Positions 9,154 to 17,692 of a stretch of DNA of 64,000 nt are shown one piece after another. This stretch comes from Lysinibacter cavernae. Its GTDB lineage: Bacteria > Actinomycetota > Actinomycetes > Actinomycetales > Microbacteriaceae. The stretch covers positions 930,001-994,000 of the forward strand of contig NZ_JAAMOX010000002.1 of the NCBI RefSeq assembly GCF_011758565.1, in the 5' to 3' direction. The translations under genes and the position numbers were made by a program. Positions within the stretch are counted from its first letter, which is position 1. Each line of letters opens with the position of its first letter. The notes beneath the pieces were generated by a model. That model did no database searches and was not told the origin of the DNA. It saw only the letters and a program-made list of their open reading frames with translations.

Positions 9154-9192
9154 GGTGCCGTTCCCGCAAGCAATGCGCGCGGGGATGGCACC
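9154..9192 (+). other. Intra-operon hairpin between binding protein and permease
   Basis: GGTGCCGTTCCCGC / GCGGGGATGGCACC pair over 14 bp with two G-T wobbles, loop of 11 nt, 9 nt after the binding-protein stop. Such structures often stabilise the abundant binding-protein message or partially terminate transcription before the permease genes. No T-run follows. Confidence 0.6.
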
Positions 9193-9225
9193 TCCTTTCG
9201 GGTAACACCACGACCAAGGAGTAAC

Positions 9226-10119
9226 ATGCTACAACTCATTTGGGACGGGCTCTTTGTGGGGTCCTTCTATGCGCTCATCGCGCTCGGCTATTCGATGGTC
9301 TACGGAATCATCAAGCTGCTCAACTTTGCTCACGGCGACCTCTACATGCTTGGAGCCTTCATCGGCTTCACCACGTTGACCGCCATGGGAGGCGTGACGG
9401 CATCCATGTCGATCGTCGCGCTGCTCATCACCATGATGGTCTCGATGCTGCTCACCGGTGGTATGGGTGTTTTCATCGAGCGGGTCGCCTACCGGCCGCT
9501 TCGCAACTCGCCACGGCTCGCGGTACTCATCACCGCCGTTGGCGCGTCGTTCACGCTCGAGTACTCAGTCGCGGCAATCGCCGGACCGAATCCGCGAGTC
9601 TTCCCGATTCGGCTCGAAAGCGACACCCTCAACTTCTTTGGCGCTCGCATCACCATCGCCCAGTTGGTGCTGGTTGGCATTGCCATCCTGCTGATGGTGG
9701 CGCTCAACGCGTACATCACACGCAGCTCGGTTGGTCGTGCCATGCGGGCAATCGCGCTCGACCCAAAGGGCGCACTGCTCATGGGTATCAACGTGAACTC
9801 TGTCATCGCACGCACATTCTTCATCGGTTCAGCCCTCGCCGGTGCCGCCGGTGTCATGGCCGGTGCGTACTACGGCAAGATCGAGTTCCTCATGGGATTT
9901 GTGATCGGGCTGAAGGCCTTCACCGCCGCTGTGATCGGTGGCATTGGCAACATCAAGGGGGCAATGCTCGGCGGCATGCTGCTTGGGCTGCTTGAAGCGT
10001 TTGGCTCCCACTTCCTCGGCGGCGAATGGCGTGACGTCTTCACGTTCTCCGTCCTCATCCTGTTCCTGTCGCTAAAACCAACAGGAATATTAGGCGAACG
10101 CGTTACGGAAAGGGTGTAG
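9226..10119 (+). CDS. livH: Branched-chain amino-acid-type ABC permease LivH
   Basis: Inner-membrane permease, 297 residues, about eight hydrophobic segments. LivH hallmarks are present: GLFVGSFYALIALGYSMVYG at the N-terminus, LLNFAHGDLYMLGAF, RVAYRPLRNSPRLAVLI, and the conserved GAAGVMAGAYYGKIEF and VIGGIGNIKGAMLGG near the C-terminus. AAGGAG lies 4 nt before the ATG. Forms the membrane channel with LivM at 10122-11156. Confidence 0.95.
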   Translation: MLQLIWDGLFVGSFYALIALGYSMVYGIIKLLNFAHGDLYMLGAFIGFTTLTAMGGVTASMSIVALLITMMVSMLLTGGMGVFIERVAYRPLRNSPRLAVLITAVGASFTLEYSVAAIAGPNPRVFPIRLESDTLNFFGARITIAQLVLVGIAILLMVALNAYITRSSVGRAMRAIALDPKGALLMGINVNSVIARTFFIGSALAGAAGVMAGAYYGKIEFLMGFVIGLKAFTAAVIGGIGNIKGAMLGGMLLGLLEAFGSHFLGGEWRDVFTFSVLILFLSLKPTGILGERVTERV

Positions 10120-10121
10120 CT

Positions 10122-11156
10122 ATGTTTGCAAAGCTGAAACAACAGAGCTTCGCCGGGAAGGCGAGCGACGGGAATCCGCTCACTCGGCTGCTCAACAGCA
10201 AATACATGGGATGGGTCGGCCTCGGCATCGCCCTCGTTGCACCACTCATTATTGCCACCAACTACGCGTTGAATATCATGACAACAGCACTCATCTTTGT
10301 GCTGCTGGCAGCGGGCCTTAACATCGTGGTTGGCTACTGCGGACTGCTCGACCTCGGGTATGTCGCGTTTATGGCCGTCGGGGCATATACGGCGGGAATC
10401 ATCGCAAAATCCTTTGAACTCCCGCTGCTCTTCACCGTCCCAGCGGTGATGGTGATGACTATTCTTGCCGGTCTTATCATCGGAGCGCCGACGCTGCGGC
10501 TCAGAAGCGACTACCTCGCAATCGTGACGCTCGGCTTCGGTGAGATCATTCGCATCACCGCGAACAACCTCACGATTACGGGCGGCCCGTCGGGAATCTA
10601 CGGGATCCCTGGCTTCTCCATCGGTGACCTCGATCTCGATCAGCCGGTGATTTTCTACTACATCACCGCCATCGTGGTTTCGTTGCTGGTCTTGGCCGCA
10701 GCCCGACTCTCCAAGTCGCGCCTCGGACGAGCCTGGCGATGCATCCGTGAAGATGAAGATGCCGCAGAGGCTATGGGCATTCACACCTACAAGGTCAAAC
10801 TGCTTGCCTACATTTTTGGTGCCGTCTGGGGTGGACTCGCAGGCGTGCTGTTTGCGGCGCACCTCTCGGCGGTCTCACCAAAGAGCTTTGTGTTCCTGCA
10901 GTCGGCGCTCATCCTGATGGCCGTTGTGCTCGGTGGAATGGGAAACATGAAGGGTGTTGTGGTTGGTGCGGTATTTATCAGCCTCATGCCGGAGATCTTC
11001 CGCGACCTCTCCGAATACCGGTACGTCTTCTTCGGTCTGCTGCTCATCGTCGTGATGATCATTCGCCCACAGGGGGTTTGGCCAACGCGAAATAGAGAAC
11101 CCGAGCGAATGGAAGACGTCATGGACGCCAAAATAGTGCAGGAGGCCAGAGCATGA
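10122..11156 (+). CDS. livM: Branched-chain amino-acid-type ABC permease LivM
   Basis: Inner-membrane permease, 344 residues. About 40 extra N-terminal residues precede the first helix. Family signatures: LLAAGLNIVVGYCGLLDLGYVAFMAVGAY in parts, TLRLRSDYLAIVTLGFGEIIRI, NLTITGGPSGIYGIP and GRAWRCIREDEDAAEAMGI, all characteristic of LivM. Begins 2 nt after livH ends and overlaps livG by 4 nt, so it is translated from the same message. Confidence 0.95.
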   Translation: MFAKLKQQSFAGKASDGNPLTRLLNSKYMGWVGLGIALVAPLIIATNYALNIMTTALIFVLLAAGLNIVVGYCGLLDLGYVAFMAVGAYTAGIIAKSFELPLLFTVPAVMVMTILAGLIIGAPTLRLRSDYLAIVTLGFGEIIRITANNLTITGGPSGIYGIPGFSIGDLDLDQPVIFYYITAIVVSLLVLAAARLSKSRLGRAWRCIREDEDAAEAMGIHTYKVKLLAYIFGAVWGGLAGVLFAAHLSAVSPKSFVFLQSALILMAVVLGGMGNMKGVVVGAVFISLMPEIFRDLSEYRYVFFGLLLIVVMIIRPQGVWPTRNREPERMEDVMDAKIVQEARA

Positions 11157-12025
11157 CCGAACGCAACGTACTGCTTGAGGTCAAAGACCTGAAGATCCAG
11201 TTTGGTGGGGTGAAAGCCGTTGACGGCCTGAGCTTTACCGTGCACGAACAAGAAATCGTCTCGGTGATCGGGCCAAACGGTGCGGGTAAGACGAGCGCGT
11301 TTAACTGCATCAGTGGGTTCTATAAGCCGACCTCGGGCAACATCATCCTGCAGGGAACCGACATCACCGGATGGCGAACGGCCAACATCGCAAAGGCCGG
11401 AATCGCGCGCACGTTCCAGAACCTGAGGCTCTTCCCAGACCTCACGGTGCTCGACAACGTTCGCGCTGGGATGCATCTCTATGGCGGGCAGAACTTCCTC
11501 GACGCGATCCTGCACACGCCCCGCTTCAAACGGAACGAAAGGTTCCTCACGGACGAGGCGCATCGCTGGCTCGACTTTGTCGGCTATGAAGGACCCCGCG
11601 GCGTCTCTGTCAGCAACCTCGCCTACGGCCAGCAGCGACTGGTCGAAATCGCGAGGGCGCTCGCCCGCAAGACGCCGCTCATCCTGCTCGACGAACCGGG
11701 TGCCGGCCTCAACCACGGAGAAAAAGCGCAGCTGCTTGACCTCGTGCGACGCATCCAAGCCCTCGGCATGGCCGTTGTGCTCATTGAGCACGACATGGGG
11801 CTCGTTATGGAGGTGTCAGAGCGCATCGTTGTGCTCAACTTCGGAAAGGAAATCGCCGACGGGCTTCCCGCCGATATTAAAGCGAACCCTGCCGTTATCG
11901 AGGCCTACCTCGGGAGAGACGACGACGAAGAAGAAGCGGCACAGATTGCGGCGGATGCCACACAGTTTGGCATCGGCACGAGCGCAATCCGAACGCAGAA
12001 ACCTCGCAAGGAAGGGAAGGAGTAG
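11153..12025 (+). CDS. livG: Branched-chain amino-acid-type ABC ATP-binding protein LivG
   Basis: Cytoplasmic ATPase, 290 residues. Walker A GPNGAGKTS at about 40-48, the LivG-typical segment AKAGIARTFQNLRLFPDLTVLDNV, signature-region LAYGQQRLVEIARAL, Walker B with LLDEPGAGLN, and H-loop in IEHDMGLVMEV. The C-terminal 25 residues beyond YLGRDDDEEEAAQIA are not part of the usual domain. Partner of LivF. Confidence 0.95.
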   Translation: MTERNVLLEVKDLKIQFGGVKAVDGLSFTVHEQEIVSVIGPNGAGKTSAFNCISGFYKPTSGNIILQGTDITGWRTANIAKAGIARTFQNLRLFPDLTVLDNVRAGMHLYGGQNFLDAILHTPRFKRNERFLTDEAHRWLDFVGYEGPRGVSVSNLAYGQQRLVEIARALARKTPLILLDEPGAGLNHGEKAQLLDLVRRIQALGMAVVLIEHDMGLVMEVSERIVVLNFGKEIADGLPADIKANPAVIEAYLGRDDDEEEAAQIAADATQFGIGTSAIRTQKPRKEGKE

Positions 12026-12027
12026 TC

Positions 12028-12738
12028 ATGGCAATGCTTGAATTTACCGACGTTGACGTGCACTACGGCCAGGTGCAGGCGCTCAGAGGCATCTCGCTGA
12101 GCGTCGAAGAGGGCGAGATCGTTGCGCTGCTTGGCAACAACGGTGCCGGCAAATCGACGACCCTTTCCGCGGCGAGTGGCCTCGCGCATCCATCAGCGGG
12201 CACGATCACCTTCAACGGCAAAGACATTAGCCAGGGGAAGCCCTGGGATATCGTTGCCGACGGGCTCGTGCACGTTCCTGAGGGGCGGCGCATCTTCAGC
12301 ACGCTTTCGGTGCTTGAGAACCTGCAGATCGGCGGGTTCCTTGTTAAGGACAAGACGCTGATCAATAAGCGGATGAAGCGCGTGTTTGAGCTGCTCCCCC
12401 TGCTGGAACAACGCAAATCGCAGCAGGGCGGAACGCTCTCCGGCGGCGAGCAGCAAATGCTTGCCATCGGGCGCGCGCTCATCGCTGGACCAAAGATGCT
12501 CATGCTCGACGAGCCATCCATGGGCCTCGCTCCCCTCATTGTGACCGCCGTCATGGAGGTCATCCGTGAGGTGAACGAACAAGGCACAACAGTGCTGCTC
12601 GTTGAGCAGAACGCTCGCGCAGCGCTCAAAGTGACGCACCGCGGGTACGTTCTCGAAAACGGTGTGACAACCGTGACGGGTACGGCTGCAGAGCTCATCA
12701 ACGACCCAAGAATCGTTGAGGCCTACCTCGGCGCGTAG
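12028..12738 (+). CDS. livF: Branched-chain amino-acid-type ABC ATP-binding protein LivF
   Basis: Second ATPase of the Liv importer, 236 residues, the standard length. Walker A GNNGAGKST, the LivF-specific VPEGRRIFSTLSVLENL, signature LSGGEQQMLAIGRAL, Walker B LMLDEPSMGLAP and H-loop region VLLVEQNARAAL (LivF proteins carry VEQN in place of a canonical histidine switch). Starts 2 nt after livG ends, GGAG upstream. Last gene of the operon. Confidence 0.95.
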   Translation: MAMLEFTDVDVHYGQVQALRGISLSVEEGEIVALLGNNGAGKSTTLSAASGLAHPSAGTITFNGKDISQGKPWDIVADGLVHVPEGRRIFSTLSVLENLQIGGFLVKDKTLINKRMKRVFELLPLLEQRKSQQGGTLSGGEQQMLAIGRALIAGPKMLMLDEPSMGLAPLIVTAVMEVIREVNEQGTTVLLVEQNARAALKVTHRGYVLENGVTTVTGTAAELINDPRIVEAYLGA

Positions 12739-12766
12739 CCAGGAGCCAAAAATGTCACAGGGACTG

Positions 12767-12806
12767 TTGGGGCCAAAGTGTCGCGTTGTCGGCGGTTTGG
12801 CCCCAA
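12767..12806 (+). terminator. Hairpin after the Liv operon
   Basis: Perfect 11-bp inverted repeat TTGGGGCCAAA / TTTGGCCCCAA with an 18-nt loop, 29 nt past livF. No T-run follows, so termination is plausible but not typical. The remaining 175 bp up to the GntR gene show no gene I can support. Confidence 0.5.
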
Positions 12807-12982
12807 TAATCCAAACTTTTGTCTTCATAATGTGGCAGGTGCTGTCGCCAATCGTCGTATGATCGATACGGAGTTGTTGGCATGGCGAGCGATTCGTTGC
12901 CAGCGCCCAACCCATCTGTCGTACTCGGACAATCTGTCCACAAGGTCTTCGGCTCCCCCCTCGTATTGTGAAAGTTCACCAC

Positions 12983-13648
12983 ATGTCGCTCTCATCGTTA
13001 TCACCACTTCCGAAGCAGCCAAGTCTGCGTGAAACCATTACCAACACGTTGCGCGCGGCAATCGTGACGGGCGAAATGGCGCCAAACGAGGTCTATTCGG
13101 CACCGGCGTTGAGCAAGCGGTTTGGGGTATCAGCGACACCCGTTCGCGAAGCAATGCTCGACCTCATCTCGGAAGGACTCGTGGCACCAGAGCCAAATAA
13201 GGGCTTCAGGGTGACCGCAATCTCAGATGACGATCTCGACGATCTCACCTCGCTCCGTTTGCTCATCGAGCCACGCGCGACCCGTTCGGTTGTAAACCTC
13301 ATCCCAACAGAAGACCTGCCGATGCTGCGTGGACTGGCCGACCGAATCATTGAAAGCTCCCAACACTCAGACCTCACCGAATACGTTCAAGCCGACACCA
13401 AATTCCACCTCACCCTCATGGGGTATACGGGCAACCAGCGCCTCGTGGCGCTCGTTTCGAGCCTCCGTTCGCAGACGCGCCTGTTTGGGCTGACGACCCT
13501 CGTGCAAAAGGGGCTGCTCCCCGCATCCGCCGCCGAGCACCACGAACTCATCGAGCTCATCGAGCAGCGTGATGAGGATGCAGTAGAAGAACTCATGGCC
13601 CGCCACATCGGCCACGTCCGAGGCATTTGGGCTGCACCAACCCCGTAA
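12983..13648 (+). CDS. GntR/FadR-family regulator (FCD domain)
   Basis: Transcriptional regulator, 221 residues from ATG 12983 (GAAAG 8 nt upstream); a GTG at 12968 would add five residues. The winged helix (about residues 15-75) carries SAPALSKRFGVSATPVREAMLDLISEGLVAPEPNKGF. The all-alpha FCD ligand-binding domain follows, with metal/ligand-binding candidates Asp/His in ADTKFHLTL and AEHHELIELI...ARHIGHV. Its position between the Liv operon and the CUT2/hydantoinase cluster leaves the target open; control of one of them is inference. Confidence 0.9.
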   Translation: MSLSSLSPLPKQPSLRETITNTLRAAIVTGEMAPNEVYSAPALSKRFGVSATPVREAMLDLISEGLVAPEPNKGFRVTAISDDDLDDLTSLRLLIEPRATRSVVNLIPTEDLPMLRGLADRIIESSQHSDLTEYVQADTKFHLTLMGYTGNQRLVALVSSLRSQTRLFGLTTLVQKGLLPASAAEHHELIELIEQRDEDAVEELMARHIGHVRGIWAAPTP

Positions 13649-13662
13649 ACGTCGTTTTGTGA

Positions 13663-13705
13663 AGGGCCTTCCGTCGTGTTGACGGTGGGCCCTTTTTTGT
13701 TTTTT
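13663..13705 (+). terminator. Rho-independent terminator of the GntR gene
   Basis: AAGGGCC-TTCCGTC pairs with GACGGT-GGGCCCTT around a short GTGTT loop and is followed by TTTTTTGTTTTTT, a textbook intrinsic terminator 14 nt after the GntR stop. It is the clearest such terminator in the window. Confidence 0.9.
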
Positions 13706-13978
13706 GGTGGGTGGTTGGTGGTGCTTGGGCTGGGCTGCTTCGAATGGGGGGGGGTGTCGCCTGGGCTGGGCTGCTTCTGCTGTGTGATTTGATGCCGATT
13801 GGCTGGGTTGCTTCTGCTGTGTGGGTTGGTGCCGCTTGCGCTGGGTTCGTTCTGCTGCATGGGTTCAGCGAGGACGGCCCGGGGAGGATGCGAGCAAGCC
13901 GGCATACCCATCCCATCCCATCCCAACCCAACCCCATCTCCCCCTATCCAGCCCCCACCTCCAGCCCAGAGCCTTCTA

Positions 13979-14039
13979 ATCTGTTCGCCCCAAAGTCCGG
14001 CATTTTGGGGCGAATAACCGGCTTTTGGGGCGAACAGAT
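13979..14039. repeat. Long palindrome, family member 1
   Basis: Arms ATCTGTTCGCCCCAAA pair with TTTGGGGCGAACAGAT, extended by CCGG/CCGG with two mismatches; the loop contains an additional TTTTGGGGCGAA copy. Nearly the same arm sequence (CTGTTCGCC, then YCAAAGTCCG) occurs in the palindrome at 58201. It lies inside the low-complexity gap. Confidence 0.85.
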
Positions 14040-14149
14040 AGGCGAACGGAGGGTGGGTTGGAGGTGGGGCGATGGGAAGAGGGGAGAAGCGGGTGGGCGG
14101 GTCGTGTCGAGGGCGGGCGAGGGGATGAGGGGAGATTGGCCAGTGGGCC

Positions 14150-14193
14150 AGGAGTCAGTGGTCAGTGGTCAGGAGTCAGGAGTCAGGAGTCAG
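14150..14193 (+). repeat. 7-bp tandem repeat tract (GGAGTCA/GTGGTCA)
   Basis: Six consecutive heptamers of the form [GA]GAGTCA or GTGGTCA with nearly perfect periodicity. Non-coding by all signs; a simple-sequence tract that could vary in length by slippage. Confidence 0.8.
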
Positions 14194-14603
14194 GGACCAA
14201 TGGGTGAGGGGATGAGGGGATGGGGTGAGGTGATGGGGCGAGGGGAGAAAGGAGAAGGCAGGGCGGGTCGAGAGGGCGGGGTGATGGGAGACGGGTGGGG
14301 GTGTGGCCGGGCGCCAGCACGGCAGGGCCGAGGTGTCCAGGGTGTTTCTAGAAAGAAACGGTGAAATCTTGGCTGGGTCGACCGGTCGGAATGGCCAGCG
14401 TTTGCGGGGTTCCCGTAAAGCAGGCCGTTCTGCGTTATGCAGACTGCATTCGGGGCATCCTCATGGATGAGCAATTTGCCCAATGCCTCAATCTCGGCGA
14501 TATGTACCATGTCACATAACGTAAAAGCGCGCAATGATGCGCCCACCTCCAACGGGGCAACGAGACACAGTTGCGTCGAGTGGCGAACAGAAACGAGACC
14601 CAC

Positions 14604-14915
14604 ATGATTCGTACCGTACTCAGCCTCAAAGCAACCCCAGAGCGCGTCGAAGACGTGGTGGAGTTCTTTTCCCTTCACGACATCCTGGCATTCTCGCTCG
14701 AACACTCCGAAGCCCTCGCCTCCGAGCTCTCGGTGCGCACCGACGGATCGGGCGAGATTATGGTGACCGAGCTGTGGCCTTCAACAGAGGCCTACCAGGG
14801 ATGGATTGACAACCCCTGGCGCGACCAGTCCAACGAGAAACTCAACAAGATTCTCGATGGCGTTGAGGTTGGCGAAGGCAAAACCTTCGAGATTCGCCAA
14901 TCAGTTTCAAGCTAG
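14604..14915 (+). CDS. ABM (antibiotic biosynthesis monooxygenase-like) domain protein
   Basis: 103 residues from ATG 14604 (MIRTVLSLKATPERVEDVVEFF...). The dimeric alpha-beta barrel pattern is evident: N-terminal strand, helix VEDVVEFFSLHDIL, strand SELSVRTDGSGEIMVTELWPSTEAYQGWI in parts, and a final helix. ABM proteins include quinol monooxygenases and many of unknown role; no metal site is evident. Here it precedes the CUT2 importer and hydantoinase genes, separated by a hairpin, so participation in that pathway is possible but unproven. Confidence 0.75.
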   Translation: MIRTVLSLKATPERVEDVVEFFSLHDILAFSLEHSEALASELSVRTDGSGEIMVTELWPSTEAYQGWIDNPWRDQSNEKLNKILDGVEVGEGKTFEIRQSVSS

Positions 14916-14921
14916 CTGTCC

Positions 14922-14962
14922 TGCGCTGCAAGGGATGCCGCACGCATCCACCACGCAGCGCA
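14922..14962 (+). terminator. Two-stem hairpin after the ABM gene
   Basis: TGCGCTGC (14922-14929) pairs with GCAGCGCA (14955-14962), and inside it GGATGC pairs with GCATCC. It starts 7 nt after the ABM stop. There is no T-run; it may be a partial terminator separating this gene from the transporter operon. Confidence 0.5.
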
Positions 14963-15087
14963 CGTGCCGTCGTCCTGGCGGCGCGCCACTGACGCCCCAC
15001 TAACTAGGGCGTTACGCACTACCTCGCGAGCGCGAAGACTTCAGCGCACGTGAACTCATGAGTAGCAGTGACACCAAGGAATACACA

Positions 15088-16125
15088 GTGACCAAGACAC
15101 GCATTCAGAAATCGCTCGGAGCAATCGCGCTCTCGGCATCCGCCCTACTCCTCTTCACCGGATGTGCCAACAACGGCAACGGTGGGGAAAGCAACGCCGA
15201 CGGTGACAGCTACAACGTAGCCGTCCTCGCCGCATCCAGCCAGAACGGCTACAACCAGGCCGTCTACAAAGGCGTTGAAGACTACGCAAAGACCCTCGAT
15301 AAGAAGGTCAATCTCACGCTGCTCGACGGGCAGTTTAACTCGGAGACGCAGCTGTCCCAGCTGCAAAACGTGACGGGCGACAGCCAATACGACGGCGTGA
15401 TCGTTGTGCCAAACGACGGGCCGACCCTTGCCGCGGCGTTCCCAACGGTCAACGAGATCCCCGTTGTTGCCGTACTCAACCCCATCGGGCCCGACATCGA
15501 CAAGATGGAGGCGCAGGTTGAGGGCGTCGTTTCAACCGTCGCCGTGCCGCCATCGGACGCCGCAACCACGCAAGCAGAGCTTGTTGTTGACTACTGCAAA
15601 GACATCGACCCCTGCAAGGTCGCCTTGCTCGTTGGCAACCTGAGCGCCACGCTCGATGTCGCCCGCCGCGACGCATACCGTGAGGTGCTCGACTCCGAGA
15701 AGAACATCGAGATCGTTTCGGAGCTTGAGGGCAACTACGACCGTGATAAGTCGCTCACGGCCGTCTCAAACATGCTGCAGAGTACGCCAGACGTCAACGT
15801 CATCCTCTCGAACGCCGATCAGCAGACCACCGGCGCTCAGATCGCGCTTGAGAATGCCGGCATTGAGCCGTCGAGCGTGTACCTCACCGGTGGAGGAGGA
15901 ACGACCGGCGCCGTGACCGCCGTGCGCGACGGCATCTGGCAGGCCGACTACCTCAACTTCCCAGTGTCAATGGGTTCTGCCGCGCTTGAGCAGCTCATCA
16001 ACTCGCTTGAGGGCAAAGACGTGAAGGCGGTTGTTGACGCCGACGCGGTTGGCGGTATGGATGCCTTCGTCACCAAAGAAACCCTCGACGAGACGCCAGA
16101 CTTCACGGGCGAGTGGGACGGCTAA
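15088..16125 (+). CDS. CUT2-type ABC transporter binding lipoprotein
   Basis: Substrate-binding lipoprotein of the ribose/xylose-like Peripla_BP_4 class, 345 residues. I choose GTG 15088 because AAGGA lies 7 nt upstream; an ATG 30 nt earlier lacks a site. Signal VTKTRIQKSLGAIALSASALLLF and lipobox TGC. The mature part shows YNVAVLAASSQNGYNQAVYKG and DGVIVVPNDGPTLAAAF. First gene of a transporter operon that runs into hydantoinase genes, so the cargo may be a heterocycle or nucleoside-like compound rather than a simple sugar; this is inference. Confidence 0.9.
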   Translation: MTKTRIQKSLGAIALSASALLLFTGCANNGNGGESNADGDSYNVAVLAASSQNGYNQAVYKGVEDYAKTLDKKVNLTLLDGQFNSETQLSQLQNVTGDSQYDGVIVVPNDGPTLAAAFPTVNEIPVVAVLNPIGPDIDKMEAQVEGVVSTVAVPPSDAATTQAELVVDYCKDIDPCKVALLVGNLSATLDVARRDAYREVLDSEKNIEIVSELEGNYDRDKSLTAVSNMLQSTPDVNVILSNADQQTTGAQIALENAGIEPSSVYLTGGGGTTGAVTAVRDGIWQADYLNFPVSMGSAALEQLINSLEGKDVKAVVDADAVGGMDAFVTKETLDETPDFTGEWDG

Positions 16126-16156
16126 GGCCGGCCTAGGGCGAAACATCGGGTCCCAC

Positions 16157-17692
16157 ATGAACCAGCAGACAGTCATCCAACAAACAGACATCATCCAGCT
16201 CACCGCCGTCTCCAAACGCTTTGGCGGTACTCAGGCCCTCGACTCCGTAGATCTCACGATTCGGGCGGGTGAAGTGCACGCCTTTGTCGGCGAGAACGGC
16301 GCCGGTAAATCCACGCTTGGCAAAGTGATCGCAGGGGTCTACGTGCCCGACAGCGGGCAACTGGCGGTTGGCGGAACTGCCGTTGGCAGGTGGGACCCGG
16401 TGAACGCTCAACGAAGGGGCGTCGTCATGATTGCCCAGGAGCTTTCACTTGTGCCAGATCTCACGGTTGAGCAGAACGTCTTCCTTGGCATCGAGAAAAA
16501 TATCGGCGGCATCATGCGAGGCGGAGTCACCGAGCGCTTTGTTGAGCTTGAGAAGACGGCCCAGTTTGGGCTCGACCCGAAAGCAAAGATTGAGTCGCTT
16601 CGCATCGCCGACCTGCAAAAGGTCGAAATCTTGCGGGCGATTGCCAGGGATGCCAACGTCATCGTGATGGACGAGCCAACCTCATCCCTCACCGCGCACG
16701 AAACCAAGCGGCTGCACGAGCTCATCCACCGCCTCAAGGCGCGCGGCTGCACCATCATCTATGTTTCGCATTTCCTTGATGCCGTGCTTGAGGTGAGCGA
16801 CCGCGTCACGATCATGCGCGACGGCAAACTCATCCGCACGGCAGACGTTGCGAGCGAGACGAAAAAATCCATCGTTGAGGGGATGCTCGGGCGCGCGCTC
16901 TCGGTGTCGTTCCCAGAGCGCTCGCCAGGGGCCGACCCCTCGGCCAAACCCCTGCTCACGGTCGAAGGCCTGGCAACTCCTGCTGGCGTGCACGACGTGA
17001 GCTTCGAGGTGCGGCCAGGGGAGATCGTTGGGCTGCTTGGGCTTGTTGGTTCAGGTCGCACCGAGATCGCGAGGGCAATCGCCGGGGCCGACCGCACAAC
17101 GGGCGGCCAAGTTACCTTCGACGGTGCCGACCTCACAAATGGCACCCCAAGATCTACCAAAGAACGCGGTCTCGTGATGGTGCCAGAAGATCGCCACGGC
17201 CAGGGGCTCGTGCTCGAACGGAGCGTGCTCGAGAACGTCTCGCTCGCGTTCCTTCGTCGGTTCACGACGGGCGGGGTGATTAAGTCCGCGGAAGAGAAAC
17301 GCCAAGTCACCAAGATCGTTGGCGAACTCGACATGCGCCCGCTCAAGGTTGGACTGACCGTCCAAGGATTCTCGGGAGGCAACCAGCAGAAAGCTCTGCT
17401 GGGTAAGTGGCTTATTGGCGAACCCAAGTTTGTCATCCTCGATGAACCAACTCGTGGCGTTGACGTTGGCGCGAAGCTGACGATCTACGAATTCATCGCC
17501 GACCTCGCAAAACAGGGGATTGGCGTGCTGCTGATCTCGTCAGAACACGAAGAAGTCCTTGGCCTCGCCCACAGGGCGCACCTGGTGAGCGGGGGCACCC
17601 TCACTGGGGATGTTGACCCAGCCAGCACCACCGTTGAAGAAGTTTTGGCACGGCTATTTGCCGTTGAAGACCAGAAGGAAGCCACCCTATGA
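16157..17692 (+). CDS. CUT2-type ABC transporter ATP-binding protein (RbsA-like, two NBDs)
   Basis: Tandem ATPase, 511 residues, start ATG 16157. NBD1: Walker [15 protein letters not shown]...VPDLTVEQNVFLG, Walker B VIVMDEPTSSLTAHE and H-loop VSHFLDAV; its signature is the degenerate RIADLQKVEILRAI common in RbsA. NBD2: the P-loop is replaced by GLVGSGRTEIARAI, while LSGG-type FSGGNQQKALLGKWL and [15 protein letters not shown] are intact, the usual asymmetry of this family. Overlaps the permease by 4 nt. Confidence 0.93.
   Translation: MNQQTVIQQTDIIQLTAVSKRFGGTQALDSVDLTIRAGEVHAFVGENGAGKSTLGKVIAGVYVPDSGQLAVGGTAVGRWDPVNAQRRGVVMIAQELSLVPDLTVEQNVFLGIEKNIGGIMRGGVTERFVELEKTAQFGLDPKAKIESLRIADLQKVEILRAIARDANVIVMDEPTSSLTAHETKRLHELIHRLKARGCTIIYVSHFLDAVLEVSDRVTIMRDGKLIRTADVASETKKSIVEGMLGRALSVSFPERSPGADPSAKPLLTVEGLATPAGVHDVSFEVRPGEIVGLLGLVGSGRTEIARAIAGADRTTGGQVTFDGADLTNGTPRSTKERGLVMVPEDRHGQGLVLERSVLENVSLAFLRRFTTGGVIKSAEEKRQVTKIVGELDMRPLKVGLTVQGFSGGNQQKALLGKWLIGEPKFVILDEPTRGVDVGAKLTIYEFIADLAKQGIGVLLISSEHEEVLGLAHRAHLVSGGTLTGDVDPASTTVEEVLARLFAVEDQKEATL

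Larger units (their letters stand above)
13706..14603. other. Low-complexity intergenic region without a supported gene
   Basis: About 900 bp with strong strand composition bias. 13706-13870 is rich in GGGCTGGGCTGCTTC-like words, 13905-13970 in CCCATCCCAACCC-type runs, and 14040-14320 in GGGGATGAGGGG-type runs that could form G-quadruplexes on one strand. It contains a palindrome (13979-14039) and 7-bp repeats (14150-14193). Long frames across it are proline- or glycine-rich translations of the bias and show no domain. From about 14360 to 14600 composition returns to normal and may hold the promoter for the next gene. Confidence 0.7.

Noticed and set aside
9870-10862. 330-residue minus-strand frame
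   Set aside because: Antisense to livH/livM; composition is typical of shadow frames (His/Arg/Asp-rich) and there is no start context.
14190-14705. 171-residue minus-strand frame over the low-complexity gap and ABM gene
   Set aside because: The C-terminal half is proline-rich translation of the bias and the N-terminal part is antisense to the ABM gene; the middle (about 14360-14520) has no domain I recognise.
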